DNA from: Caenorhabditis remanei
Lineage: Eukaryota; Nematoda; Chromadorea; Rhabditida; Rhabditidae
Assembly (NCBI RefSeq): GCF_010183535.1
Contig: NC_071328.1
Span: 12,586,001 to 12,650,000 of the forward strand
Direction: 5' to 3'
DNA length: 64,000 bases
Under the pieces are notes generated by a model that saw only the letters and a program-made list of their open reading frames with translations, searched no databases and was not told the DNA's origin. Numbering within the stretch: position 1 is the first letter of the stretch; every line of letters begins with the position of its first letter. Position numbers and translations under genes: made by a program. Below are positions 10,696-22,814 of this stretch, piece by piece.

Positions 10696-10930
10696 AGTCT
10701 GCTTTCGTGCAACACAATTCGAGAGACAAGACGGAATGAATGTTGAGTGAAAAAAGAATCCGTGAACTTCGCAAAAAAATGCAACAAAAAATATTTGTTT
10801 TTCACGTTCGCCTACCGTAACCTGACCTCTTAGCCTATTTTACGTGTATTCATTCCTTCGTGGATTTTTTCTGAAATATTGATTCATTCCCAAATCAACT
10901 AACTCAACTCAATCAACTAATCAACTAACA

Positions 10931-11360
10931 ATGGCGGAATTCCGCAAGCATTCATGCGAAGATTGTCAACGGCTCTTTCGCAGACCGTCTGGTAAGAATT
11001 GAAAATCACATTCTGCGAACAAAATTATCAACTTTCAGAACTCGAGAGACATCGGGAAAAGGTGCACGGAGATTCTCCTTATCTCTTCTGCCAACACGAA
11101 AACTGCTCCTTCAAGTCACCGTAAGTAGCTGAACAATCTATTCTTGATTTGAGTTGAAATAATTCAATTTCAGCTACTACCGAAGTCTGGCCAGACACAT
11201 CGAGCAGAAACACCGGTGCACGAAAAGCGAGTCGAAAAGAAAAGGAGGAGCAGCCCAAATACGAGCTGACGAAAGACTGAAGATGAATAAAGCGGCAACA
11301 ATGCAGTGGTTAGATCAGGACCAGGATGACGAAGACAGTTGCAAGATTGGAGAGATGTGA
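10931..11360 (+). CDS. Small C2H2 zinc-finger protein (copy A)
   Basis: Three exons (10931-10991, 11039-11120, 11174-11360) give 109 residues. There are two fingers. The first is C-x2-C-x12-H-x4-H (CEDCQRLFRRPSELERH then KVH), split by intron 1. The second is CQHENC followed by FKSPYYRSLARHIEQKH, split by intron 2. After them come a basic stretch (KSESKRKGG) and an acidic Gln/Asp-rich tail. Two-finger proteins of this kind are usually nucleic-acid binding; no target can be named. The gene closes each duplication unit. Its tail is also present at 1-57, and a diverged, frameshifted relative lies at 21984-22507. Confidence 0.75.
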
Positions 11361-11962
11361 ATGGCACAATCAAAGAGGAACACGAGCCAGAGGCTGAAGA
11401 AGAATACTCGATCAAACTCTTGTGTGAACAGTTTAATAAAATTAATATTTGTTAAATTTTTTTGTTTTCAATAGCTTTTTATTAGCAGAGAAAATTAGAG
11501 AGAGAGAAAGAGAACACTGATGCCTCTTCTCCTTCATCAATAGAATCTATGTGCTCCGTTTGCTCACCTAGTTTCAGAGTTCCACAGTTTCCAGACTTAC
11601 AAAAATCTTTGATCTTCAGTTTCTCCTCCGATTTCTCCTGGAAAAAAGCGCTTTTCAGTATATTCAGCATTTTCAGACAACTTTTTCCAATAGTTAGGTA
11701 TAGCACAAATTTTCATTTTTGTGTATTTGCAGCCAAATTTCGATACTTTCAGAGCGTTTTTTGTCAAATTTAGACATTTTCAGCTGGTTTTTGCTCATTT
11801 TCAGCAATTTTCTCAATATCGACTCTGCACGAATTTTTCACCATAATGATGATCATATTGTAGAAATCCAAAGTAAAAATTTGAGAAAAATTTTAAGTTT
11901 TAGGTGAGAAAATTGTGAAAATTCATAAATTAAGTACAAAAACAAGCGAAATAAGAATGAGA
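11361..11962. other. Intergenic head of duplication unit 2
   Basis: Repeats 58-659 with no difference that I noticed. No coding feature is supported. Confidence 0.6.
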
Positions 11963-13158
11963 TCATCGTCTAGCAGCCGGTGCAGTTGGAGTTGAGAAAA
12001 TTTTCTTCCAGTAGTCGACTTTCTCCATATGAACCAGTGGCATCAGTTGATCCGCGAAGTCACGGAGCGTTTTTGCTGCCTGGAAGTGAATTATTCAGCA
12101 CAAAAATGAAAGTTTTATCAAGAAATCTGGGAAATTTGGCCGTGACACCTATTTGTCGCAGAGTTTAAAAAGAAATTATAATATCAGCAAAAAAAACAGT
12201 TGAGAGACGAGAAACAACCCGAAAATTGTAAAAATTAGTCATTTTAATTCTTTTTGGATTGATTTGTGACTCAAAACAAGAGTTTTCACTACTGGCAAGA
12301 CCGAGATTTGAGAAATACATTTTCCAACTTTTGTTTTAGAATATAGTTAAAAAATACAACTTACCGTCATATACTCTGCAGACTCTGGCAACGATATACT
12401 AATCTCGACGAGAGCCGAATCAGACATCGACTTTATCGATGTGGAATCATAAGTTCCCGCTTTGAGTGTCTTTGTGAGTGTTGCATGGAGAATTTTGATA
12501 TTTCCCTTCGTCCACAGTTTTCCCTGTGTTATATACTCGTAATCCATTCGGAGTCCCAACGATTTCGCATAAGTCATCATATCATTGGAATGAACGAGAG
12601 AACTGATCTCTTTTCGAACGATTGTTGGACACTTTTGATCTGGTTCCGGTACTGAAAAGGAAGAAATTTCTCATTAAGTAAAAAATAGAAGAAAGAGATA
12701 GCAAACCTCCAATATATTTCAACTGCCAGTAGTTTTGAACTTGATTATCGCTTCGGAACCTTCTGCGTAATCTAAAATCGAAAAATATAGTTTTAATTAC
12801 AAAAAAACGATTCACTTGATATCAGTTTTCAAATCATAAGTACTAGCGGTTCGAAGACTGAATGACATCTCGTGCTCGAAGAACTCCTCGCATCCTGGAT
12901 CACACAGACCGGCAAGACGACGTTCCAGATCCTAAAAAATCCATTTTTAATTTTTTCAAGGAGTTCTCAGAACTCACCGGCACATTTTTAATATAAATTG
13001 ACCCGTAGAGAACACATTCTTGAGTTTGATATGGAGTAGAATTCACGGAGAGCTGAAAATATGAAATTATATTATAGTATTAAGTTTTTCGCAGATTTTT
13101 GAAATTCTAGTACCTTTTGCTGACTTATTTCTTCGTCAACATCCACCACATTATCCAT
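11963..13158 (-). CDS. mdt-18: Mediator complex subunit 18 (copy 2)
   Basis: A second complete mdt-18 offset by exactly 11,303 bases from the first, with the same six exons (13114-13158, 12978-13052, 12816-12931, 12707-12771, 12365-12651, 11963-12079) and the same 234-residue product. I saw no coding difference. All splice signals are kept, so both copies should be functional if both are really in the genome. Mediator is built in fixed stoichiometry, so an extra head-module gene is unusual; it may simply have been carried along with acdh-1. It again follows the unknown lysine-rich gene on the same strand. Confidence 0.9.
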
Positions 13159-13400
13159 TTTTCAGCGAAACTCTTCTGAAAACGAATCGGAATGTGCAGA
13201 GAGAATTTGAAATAATTTGCGCGTAGAGAAACGCGCATTGTACGCAGAGCGCAGTGTTTGCAGTGTTTGCAGAAAATGTTGACCGTAGTCATGTCGATTT
13301 ACGGGGAACGATTTATTTTTTCGAATAGGAGAATTAAGAATAAAACACTGAAAATGATCCGAGTAAACAAGTTTATTGATTACGAATACTGATAAATCAA

Positions 13401-15206
13401 TCAATTCTTCTCATTCGATCCTCCTTTAGCAGTTTTCTCCATTGACATGCTCATCTTTCTATGAAGTTTTCGAATGGAAGCAATCGCATTGTGACGCTGA
13501 AATGAAAATTCCTCAGAATCAGATGAATAACCCCAAATGCTTACATCATATTTGATATTCATATTCTTTTTCAAGTCAAACGTGATATTCGACACAATAC
13601 ACGTGTTCAACTGAAAGTTCTCCACTTTCACTGGAGCCACCGGCCCCTCTTCTACAGTAGTCACGTCTATAGTGCGTGCCGGACGGTTGTTATCATCACC
13701 CTGTCTTCTCTTCTCGTATCGTTGGATAGCATCTGAAAAAAGAAATTCTTGTCAATAGAGCGCAGTTGCATCATAAATGTTATACCTTCACTCAATTCCA
13801 CCAAATTCTTCACCGTATTGTATGAAACCGCTTCCTGACTCTGGTATTCATTGATCTCTGTCAGTGTATCTGCTGGAGCGAGCGAGTCGAATTGATGGCT
13901 GAAATCGAAATATTTAGAGATGGGCGAAAGATAAAGCTCCTCACTCCTCCGGTAACTGTGTTCCACTGCTCATTTTACACTGGATGTAGCTCTCGATGAG
14001 ATCATACCAACTCTTCTCATCAAGTTCCAAATTGTCTTCCGCCAACGCTTCCACCAATTCTTTATTCGTTATCGCCACACCATTCGCATCTCTCATAACT
14101 TCAGTTGTGGGTTGCGAGTCGACAACCCATATTGGGTCACCATTCGGTTTGAAGAAGTTTGTGATTTCGGTGCTTGACGTCTTCGGTCCGCCCTTCTTCA
14201 GTTTACTTCTGATACTTCGCACCGAGTAGTTGAGTTGACTCGATTCGGGCATTCTCTCGAGATGCTGAAAAGAAGCAGAGGTTCGGTGGAGCGCACTTGC
14301 ATACCTACCGCATCTTCGGTCCGCCGACGTGCTCTATGGGACTCCTTCAGAAATTTGAAAAAGTTGTTGGCCATCTCCGGATTGAACTTCTTCGCAGTCT
14401 TCTCCTCATTGTCTGACGGCTCTTTTGATCCATCCGATTTGGTTTCGTCTGCAATTAAAATCTAGAATAAACAGCAAAAAGTTGTCTACTACAACAATGT
14501 AGAGAATTTTATACAGATTATTTTTGTAGTTGACAACTTTTTGATAGCAATAAAGAGTGAGGAGATATACCTGTTTGATGAAAGAGCGCCGTTTTCGCTA
14601 GGAGGGAGGGGCGAGATGCAGACAAAGAGACACTCTAACTGTCTGCGTCTCTCGGAGTTTCTCAACAGAGCGCGTATGCAAAACTTACTTGACGATCTTT
14701 TCTTTTTCGAATCCGATGATGTGTGCGATTTTTTCTTTCTTGGGTCGTTAGCCGAGCCACCTGGACCATCGTTTTCACTGGATGTCTGAAAGTGCGCTCT
14801 ATTGAAGTTTCTCAGTAGAGCGCACTTACCTTTAGATCAATGGATATCGATTGAAGATCTTTTTTCTTTTTTCGAATCGTCGTTTTTGGCGGGTCCTTCT
14901 CGACTTTCTCCTGTAAATTCATAAGACTGTCAAGTGCGCTCTACTGAAAATCTCATGTCAATAGAGCGCATTCTCACATTTTTCTTTTTCCTCGTCGTAT
15001 GCTTCCCCTCTTTCGACAAATTTGGAGAACTTTGTGTCGGATCTTTGTGAAGATTTTGAAGTAACGGATTAGTTATGACTGGAACCGAAGCGATCACCAC
15101 TGCTGGAGGCGCTGGTTGAGAAGGTGTACTCGCAGGAGATGGGGATTTCGATGTAGTTAGGACAGGATTTGAGACTGCTTTCGGTTTTTGAGTTCCTCTG
15201 CGACAT
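13401..15206 (-). CDS. Lysine/serine-rich protein of unknown function (copy 2, 5' end unresolved)
   Basis: A copy of the gene at 2098-3903, shifted by 11,303 bases, with exons at 14978-15206, 14830-14910, 14689-14785, 14309-14448, 13945-14264, 13786-13898, 13545-13732 and 13401-13496. The exons look identical. The one difference I noticed nearby is a single base at about 15251 (GGTCGACAG against GGTAGACAG), outside the supported exons. As in copy 1, the first visible exon starts in phase 2 and no upstream exon is evident, so the missing 5' end predates the duplication. No function can be assigned. Confidence 0.68.
14304..14686 (-). repeat. Left arm of the inverted duplication, unit 2
   Basis: Same structure as 3001-3383, shifted by 11,303 bases. 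It holds the exon at 14309-14448 and its upstream intron. Confidence 0.8.
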
Positions 15207-15315
15207 CTGGAAGAATAGTTCAGGATGAATAGGGAACTAGGAGGTTTGGTCGACAGGCGGCTCCGTGACGTGAATTTGAAAATGAGAAGAACGTCAAGTA
15301 GCATATTTAAATTTT

Positions 15316-15706
15316 TGGGTTTTGCATCCTCGCTCTGTTGAGAAACTCGACGAGAAACGCAGACAGTTTGAGAGTTTCGCTGTCTGCGTCTCTCCCCCTT
15401 CGCCCCTAGCAAAAATAGCGCCCTTTCTCCAAACAGGTTTATCTCCTCACGCTTTTCAGCTATCAAAAAGTTGTCAACTACAAAAATGATCTACATAAAA
15501 TTCTCTACATTTTTGCAGTAGACAACTTTTTTCTATTCTTTCTAGATTTTGATTGCAGACGAAACCAAATCGGATGGATCGAAAGAGCCGTCAGACAATG
15601 AGGAGAAGAAGACTGCAAAGAAGTTCAACCCGGAGATGGCTAACAACTTTTTCAAATTTTTGAAGGAGTCCCATAGAGCACGTCAGCGGACAAAAGATGC
15701 GGTGGA
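15316..15706 (+). repeat. Inverted exon copy, unit 2 (right arm)
   Basis: Same as 4013-4403. The plus-strand reading again gives ETKSDGSKEPSDNEE with the extra Lys and the altered donor, so the inverted exon copy arose before the tandem duplication. Confidence 0.8.
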
Positions 15707-17528
15707 TAGCTCCTTTTTCCCATTTTACAACTTTTTAGTCCCCCACCAAAGAACTCACTGTGATTTGCCTTGCTTTCGTCTACCTTTCTCTTCTTTTCTA
15801 CGAACTGGTATATTGAGAGAACCCGGTATCATTTCTGACAGCTTTTAGAAAAAATAATGAACGAATGGGAGATAAGATAGGGGGGGGGGGGGCAGAAGGA
15901 AGAGTTCAGACGTGTTTGAAGGTGGAACACGTGGAAATGGGAATTTGAAAAATTGAGGTTTTCTGGAATTGCGGACCTTTTGGAACACAGATTTTCCCGT
16001 TTAGTACCTTTGCAATCGCCTGTAAATGAGTTTTGTCAAGAAGATGAATTTTCGCCACACAATACACAAATACCGTAAATACTGTATTATAACGGCATGC
16101 CGTTATATTTTTCAACTGCCTCCCAGAGACATTTTGTGGTTTCAGAAACTCATTAAAATTGAAAAGAAAAATTTTTTGGACGTTCTATTCGCTGATCAAG
16201 AAGTCATTGCTGGTTCTAATAAAAACCAAAAAAAAAAACAAACACCGGGATAATCATATTCTTGAATTCAAAATTTTGATGGGGTGCCGTTACCCTCAAA
16301 ATCACCACAACTAGGGAGGGTCCGCACAAAAAAGTTGACAACTACAAAAATGAAGATCTACCTTTGTTCTGTATGGTTTATGCATGATTTACTTTGTGGG
16401 ACAATCAGTGATACCGTAATACCTTCTCAAATTTGGTCATTTTCAACTGAAAATGCCAAATTGTATATCTTACTGTACGGTACTGTATGAAACTATCAAA
16501 AAGTTATAAACTAAAACATGTAGTTGTAGGTTTGATCTACCTAAACTTATAAGTTTTATTGTTTTCTACACTATCCCACTCTCTCAAAATATCCACTGCT
16601 CTCCAATGGACACCCTACTCTTATTTATTCCAGATTATCCAGTAAAACAGTAAAAATCAAAATTAGTGAGTACACCTTTGAACTTCATACCTTGTATTCA
16701 AAGAGAAAGAAGAAGTAAAATCAAATAAATAGTGATCAAAGTTCACAATCAGATCTGCGACACCCCCCGACACCACGTTGTGTTGTGAATGAACATGTAT
16801 ATTTTGTTTGCTGATAAGACGGGTGCAAAGATGAAAATGAATATGGGAAGAATATGGGAAACAATGGGGGAAAATTCGTTTCGAAAATAAACTGATTCAG
16901 AATGAAGTCCCACGGTATACAAGGTTTCAAAATGTTTCACACAGTTCTAGAAGGTCCGGGACGTTTTGAAACCAGACGGTTGGAAATCGAGACACTTGGG
17001 AACCGAGACGTTTCAAAACCATTACACTTCGACACGAAACGGGAAAAAAATAACAAAAAACGAGACATTTTCTTTACAATTTCATGCGAAAAGCCTCATT
17101 TCTCAGTAAATGTTTTCGCGTTTTGGGTTCAAAATACGATTTTCGAGTCTAAATTGAGCAAAAACAGCATTTTAGGCTCATTTTTGAGTTTTGGGATGGT
17201 TTTTTCCAGATCTTCGTGAAAAATCTTGGTGTTTCTAGCTTAAGACTGCAAGTTGGACTGTAAATGGGATTAATATCACGGTTTTGTTGGCAACTTTGGA
17301 CTGTTATCTTCACAAAAAAGGACTTGTAATGTGAAAAATCTGAAATTCTAGGCGTTTTGCTCGAAAATCGGTTAAATTCGATTTTTTTAAAACCAAATTT
17401 GAGCAAAACTAAATTCATTTTTCATTTTTTTACTGGCTCTGGTTTCGAAACATCCAAGAACTTTTAGCTTCAATTTCCAAAAAAAAAATTGTCTTCTTAT
17501 TTTTGCTTGATGCGTCTGTGACCATCTT
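15707..17528. other. Intergenic stretch of unit 2
   Basis: Equivalent of 4404-6236, with a 10-base-shorter poly-G tract and one fewer A in a nearby run. No coding exon is supported. Confidence 0.5.
15880..15892 (+). repeat. Poly-G tract (about 13 G)
   Basis: The counterpart of the 23-G tract at 4577-4599, ten bases shorter inside otherwise near-identical sequence. Confidence 0.9.
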
Positions 17529-17651
17529 GTGAACTGTGATGTGCCTCCTCTCCCTTCCAAGTGGGCGGAGCTTATTTGCTACAGTAACCCCTCCCCTCCG
17601 CCCCATCAGTACATAAGGTCCCCCACTTTCCCTTTCCCTACCATTTTCATC

Positions 17652-20463
17652 ATGTCTTCATTATCTTCTTCTTCATCAAAAATCTTCAAACACGCTCTAT
17701 CGCTGACCGCCAGACGTCATTCCTACAGTACTGCACTCGCCACCTCCCACCGACCAAATGATGATGTTACAGTACCCCCAGTGCCACCTGTAAACTTGTT
17801 ATCGGAAAATGAGAACTTCTTTGTGGAGTCTGGTAAGTAGTGATCCTTTAATTGAATTTATATAAAAAATAATTTTCAGTTCGAAAATTCTCCCAAAATA
17901 TTGTAAAACCGCTGGTCAGGGAGATGGATAAAAACTCGAAGATGAATCCGATTGTGACGAAAGGAGCATTTGAGAATGGGGTAGGTGTTTGTTGCTATTT
18001 TTGGGAAAAACCGGAATGTTATGAACCAGAAATTTAGAGTAATACTGTTTTTACAAAGTTATTAAAATAGTGTGTAGGTTGAATTAAGAATAGTCAAACG
18101 ATTTTCTTTTAAATTATTTTTTCTTTTATGGTAAACATTCCGGTAGATCGAATTTAAATCTTCATTTTTGTAGTTCACCACTTTTTGATAGCTCCACCCA
18201 CTTTTGAGATATGCGCATTCAAAATATAACTGTTTATCTTTCAAGGCGGATATCTTAAAAGTAGGCGGAGCTATAATAAAGTGTTCAAGTAAATTAATTA
18301 AAGTAATGAAATGTGTAAAATTTTATGGTGATTCATTTTATAGTTAACAACTTTTTGATAGCTTTACTAGTTTCTTAGATACATGCTTTCGAAGACCCAA
18401 TTACAAGTAGAATGTAGAATTGGTCAGTGGAATTTGTCACTGTAACTTGATGGTCAGTGTAGAAAAGGTGGTCAGTGTAAAATCGATCAACTCTGAGAGC
18501 CCGTAATTGACAATTTTTCATAACTCTTTCGATTGTAGAGATAGATATTTTTGAAGTAGAAACAGTGGGTTTGCTAACTATCAAAGTTAAGCGTTAGAAG
18601 TGATCTTTTTCAATTTTTATGTTTCTTGAAAATAAAGCAACTGTGTATTGACGGGATCTTAAAGTTTACTATGTTTTATAGGAAATGACGAAGTTCAAAA
18701 ATGTTATGATAAACATATGTGTCAGATCACCTAAAAGTCCCTATTTTATAGCTAATGGGTGTCCATGTCCCTGAAGAATACGGTGGCTCCGGCTCCACCT
18801 TCTTCGACGCAATGATTGTAATCGAAGAGCTAGCAAAGACCGATCCATCTGTCTCAGCAATGGTCGGAATCCACAACACTCTGCCTGTTTCAATGATTGT
18901 TGAGCATGGAACTGAAGAGCAGAAACACAGATATCTCCCTGATTTATGCTCAGAATCTCTCGCTTCTTTCTGTATCTCTGAGTCAGGAGCCGGCTCTGAT
19001 GCCTTCGCTTTGAAGACTGTCGCTAAGAAAGATGGAGATGATTTCTTGATTTCTGGCTCGAAGATGTGGATTACTAACTCAGGAGAAGCACAAGTTTTCG
19101 TAGTGTTTGCTAATGCGGACCCAAGTCAGAAATACAAGGGAATCACTTGTTTCATTGTGGAGAGAGGTGCAGAGGGTCTTACGGTGGATAGAGAGGTACC
19201 GTAACCTACAGTAACCCAAAAAATTGCATGATTACAGGAAGACAAACTGGGAATCCGCGCATCCTCCACGTGTCAGGTACACTTTGATAATGTCAGAGTT
19301 CACAAGTCGGCGATTTTGGGAGAATATGGAAAAGGTAATTTTTGCAGACTTCCAAAATCTCGGCCCGAAGTCACAATTTTTTCACAAAATTTATATCAAA
19401 AACAGTCTAAAATCCTATGTACCTTTGAGTTTTTATATATACTTAAAAGATTTTTGAATAGTTTTCAACGTCAGAAATGAAATTTCCCGGTTATTTTGAT
19501 GTAAAAATCACATTTTGGCGTTAAAAACAAAATTATTAAATTTTCGCGAATTTCAAACTTTAAAGGCGCATATCTCAAAAGTGGGCGGAGCTATTAAAAG
19601 GTTGTCAACTACAAAAATGTAGCCCTGTTTTTGGTTTAAAATTTTGTAATTGTTTGTTTTTTGTTTGCTTCTTCCACTTTTTAGATATGTGTCTTTAAAG
19701 ATAGCTCTCACAATATTATCCTCTCCTCCCTCCCCACAAACAATTTTTTTGCGCCGAAGGCACCCCAGCCATAATACGGTATCCCGGCACTTTTTTCGAA
19801 CGAAAAAAATCAAACCGGGCTTTAACCGGGCCAAAATCTCAAATCGGCCCGGTCCGTTGCAAATCTAATTTATTGTAAATTTGATTGACAATTCAATGAA
19901 TACATTCCAGGCTACAAATACGCGATCGAGTGTCTCAACGCTGGAAGAATAGGAATTGGTGCTCAGATGCTCGGATTGGCTCAAGGATGTTTCGACCAGA
20001 CAATTCCATATCTTCAGCAGAGAGAACAGTTCGGAAAGAGACTTATCGATTTTCAGGTAAATATTTGTGCATCATAGTCATCCCCCAATAGGATTCAGGG
20101 TCTCCAACACCAAATCGCTCAAGTCCGTACTGAAATCGAGGCCGCCCGTCTTCTAGTGTACAACGCTGCTCGTATGAAGGAGTACGGTATCCCGTATGTT
20201 CGTGAGGCAGCCATGGCAAAACTGTTTGCGTCTCAAGTAATCTATCTGAATCGCTTCTCTCCTAACTATCCCATTTCCAGGTGGCCACCTCAACATCTGC
20301 TCAATGTGTGAAGTGGTTGGGAGGAGTGGGTTTCACGAAGGAGTTCCCGGCGGAGAAGTTCTATAGGGATGCAATGATTGGAGAGATTTACGAGGGAACT
20401 TCGAATATTCAATTGAATACGATTGCTAAGCTTATTGATAATGAGTATAAGTTGAGGAGTTGA
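17652..20463 (+). CDS. acdh-1: Short/branched-chain acyl-CoA dehydrogenase, mitochondrial (copy 2)
   Basis: Seven exons (17652-17832, 17880-17980, 18752-19195, 19238-19334, 19911-20056, 20099-20236, 20281-20463) give 429 residues with the same presequence, FAD-binding motifs and IYEGTSNIQ catalytic segment as copy 1. The coding differences from copy 1 that I noticed are a few silent changes in exons 3-4 and one replacement: exon 5 starts with GGC, giving the family-typical GYKYA, where copy 1 reads AYKYA. Intron 4 (576 bases against 496) differs by many substitutions and indels, unlike the almost unchanged exons and other introns. Both copies keep all splice signals and the GC-rich promoter, so the dose of this mitochondrial acyl-CoA oxidation step may be raised. 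Copy 2 looks like the more canonical enzyme. Confidence 0.9.
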
Positions 20464-20944
20464 GAAGTGTTCCGTATTCTTGGATTTTTGTACATTTGAC
20501 TTTACTAATTTTTTTTTAATTTTGTGGTTTTTTGAAAACCGACAATATAAAATTATTGACCTGAAGAGATTGTGTAGATACAGTTACAGTAACTCAAAGC
20601 AACAGTAATCCAGATGAGAGATACAGAAATCCAAACACCTGTAGGTATATCATCAGAAGTTTAAAACATTTTTGGGGCATTCCCATGTGAGTTAACTTTT
20701 TATCCAAAAAATCAACTAGCTGAGAAATTAAGAAACTGAATCACATACTTTTCAAAAATCCGCCAGATTTGAACAATTCCGAGTTTTCCATTTTTTGCCA
20801 AAAACAAAGAGAAAACTGTCGAGGAAAATTGTTTTTCCAAATACCGTCCGTCTTAAATCGAAAAATTACTCGAAAATCGGCAGTTTTAGTTTTAGCGCTG
20901 CTGGCAAAATTTGAGTTTTTTCTCTAAATTTAACCACAAAAACA
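20464..20944. other. 3' flank of acdh-1 copy 2
   Basis: Matches 9091-9531, then jumps straight to the sequence equivalent to about 9931. The deletion joins GCGCTGCT to GGCAAAATTTGAG and removes the first CPSF-2-like exon. Confidence 0.6.
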
Positions 20945-21270
20945 GCTGGTGACAAAGGGAACAGAAAGGAGATTGTATGATTGTGATTGATACGGCTGGA
21001 AGATTTCTGGAATTGGCACATTTGTTGGATCAGTTGTGGGAAAAGTGGGTGAATCGGAATACTCTGATCGATATTTCTGGATAGCTAAAGGGATTCTGAA
21101 TCCGTTGGGATCTTTTCTCTTCTAATCCATATTTTTAACAGATTTAGAACCCTCTTCAGCTTCAAAGAGTCATCCGTTTTCATGGAAAACTCGAGTTTTC
21201 TCATATAAAAATGTGTTTTTTCAGTGCCGACGCTGGACTCTCCGCATTCAATCTCGTCATGATGTCTCAG
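20945..21270 (+). pseudogene. CPSF-2-like fragment, shorter form
   Basis: Keeps only the parts encoding IDTAGRFLELAHLLDQ and DAGLSA(F)NLVMMSQ; the upstream exon with PAGHMIGG is gone. Translation is broken by stops, as in the longer copy at 9646-10300. The reduced form is shared with the inverted copy at 23152-23476. Confidence 0.75.
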
Positions 21271-21280
21271 GTATTTAGGC

Positions 21281-21750
21281 GTAAAAATAATACACATGGG
21301 GCGGGGCTAATTAGGCTCCGCCTCCTTTAAAAAGAGGGCGGGACTAATTAAGCTCCGCCTCCTTGAAAAAGAGGGCGGGGCTAATTAGGCTCCGCCTCCT
21401 TGAAAGAGAGGGCGGGGCTAATTAGGCTCCGCCTCCTTGAAAAAGAGGGCGGGGCTAATTAGGCTCCGCCTCCTTGAAAAAGAGGGTGGGGCTAATTAGG
21501 CTCCGCCTCCTTGAAAAAGAGGGTGGGGCTAATTAGGCTCCGCCTCCTTGAAAAAGAGGGCGGGGCTAATTAGGCTCCGCCTTCTTGAAAAAGAGGGCGG
21601 GGCTAATTAGGCTCCGCCTCCTTGAAAAAGAGGGCGGGGCTGAGTATATCACTTATTATTTTACCAATCCACATTTACGAAAGGTACTTTATACGTAAAA
21701 ATAATACGCAGGGGGCGGGGCTAATTAGGCTCCGCCTCCTTGAAAAAGTT
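21281..21750 (+). repeat. 37-bp GC-rich minisatellite (unit 2)
   Basis: About ten tandem 37-base units, more regular than in unit 1. The blocks are again introduced by a GGCGTAAAAATAATACACA-like lead, with a second lead near 21680. Unit-to-unit changes are single bases (GGGTGGGG, CCTTCTTG). Confidence 0.9.
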
Positions 21751-21983
21751 CTAGTCTGCTTTCGTGCAACACAATTCGAGAGACAAGACGGAATGAATTT
21801 TGAGTGAAAAAAGAATCCGTGAACTTCGCAAAAAAATGCAACAAAAAATATTCGTTTTTCACGTTCGCCTACCGTAACCTGACCCCTTAGCCTATTTTAC
21901 GTGTATTCATTCCTTCATAGAATTTTTCTAAAATATTGATTCATTCAACTAACAACTAACAACTAACATCAACTAACAAACCA

Positions 21984-22507
21984 ATGGCGGAATTCCGCAA
22001 GCATGCATGCGAAGATTGTCAACGGCTCTTTCGCAGACCGTCTGGTAAGAATTGAAAATCACATTCTGCGAACAAAATTATCAACTTTCAGAACTCGAGA
22101 GACATTGGGCGGACGTTCACCACCCATCGCCGTTGTGGTTATGGTGTGATCGGTGTTTGTGGGGCTCCAAGTAAGTAGCTTAATAATCTATTATTGATTT
22201 GAATTGAAATAATTCAATTTCAGACATCGCTCCAGTCTGCCATGTGGCGGGTCGACATGGAATGGGAAAACGGATGTCGAAAGAAGTGGGTGATGATGCG
22301 GAAAAGAAAGCAAAGGAAAGATCGCGATTTGTGAGGGAGAAGAAGGATGAAAGGAAGATGACGAAGATGATGGAATTGAAGTCAAGAAGAAATTATGAAG
22401 ATTATATAAAAGAAAACAAGCTCGAAGAAGATGAGCAAGAGCCAGAGGCTGTACAGCACTCAATCGATCTCTTGTGCATTCAGTTTTCACAAATAAAGAT
22501 TAATTGA
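21984..22507 (+). pseudogene. Diverged C2H2 zinc-finger gene (copy B), second finger frameshifted
   Basis: Exon 1 (21984-22044) and the start of exon 2 (22092-22170) match copy A, giving the intact first finger (CEDCQRLFRRPSELERH). After ELERH the sequence is unrelated to copy A (WADVHHPSPLWLWCDRC). In exon 3 (from 22224) a loss of about four bases, relative to SLARHIEQKH in copy A, puts the reading frame into a TGA at 22291-22293. The alternative frame stays open to 22507 and encodes HVAGRHGMGKRM, a long Lys/Glu-rich region and EDEQEPEAVQHS, so that frame was probably the original one. It could make a 69-residue truncated protein, or it is a pseudogene. Confidence 0.6.
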
Positions 22508-22814
22508 TTTTTATTGTTTTAATAGCTTTTTATTAGCAGAGAAAAAAAAGAAAGACAAAGAGAGAAAGAGAGAAAGAGAGAAAGAGAGAACACTGATGCC
22601 TCTTCTCCTTGATCAATAGAATGTATGTGCTCCGTTTGCTCACCTGGCACCGTCTTACGAGGAGTTGATCATCCAGAGTTCCCGAGTTCCACAGTTTCCA
22701 GACTTCCAAAAATCCTTGTTCTTCAGTTTCTCCTCCGATTTCTCCTGGAAAAAGAGAACTTTAAGAGGCCCTACTGTTTGGGGAAAAAGCAAAAAACAGG
22801 AACTACCAAAAGGC
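22508..22814. other. Truncated head of a third duplication unit
   Basis: 22508-22755 resembles the head of units 1 and 2 (for example ATGTGCTCCGTTTGCTCACCT and TTCTCCTCCGATTTCTCCTGG), with an expanded AGAGA run and an insertion near 22645-22675. It breaks off after TTTCTCCTGGAAAAA and leads through about 50 unrelated bases into the inverted segment. Confidence 0.7.
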
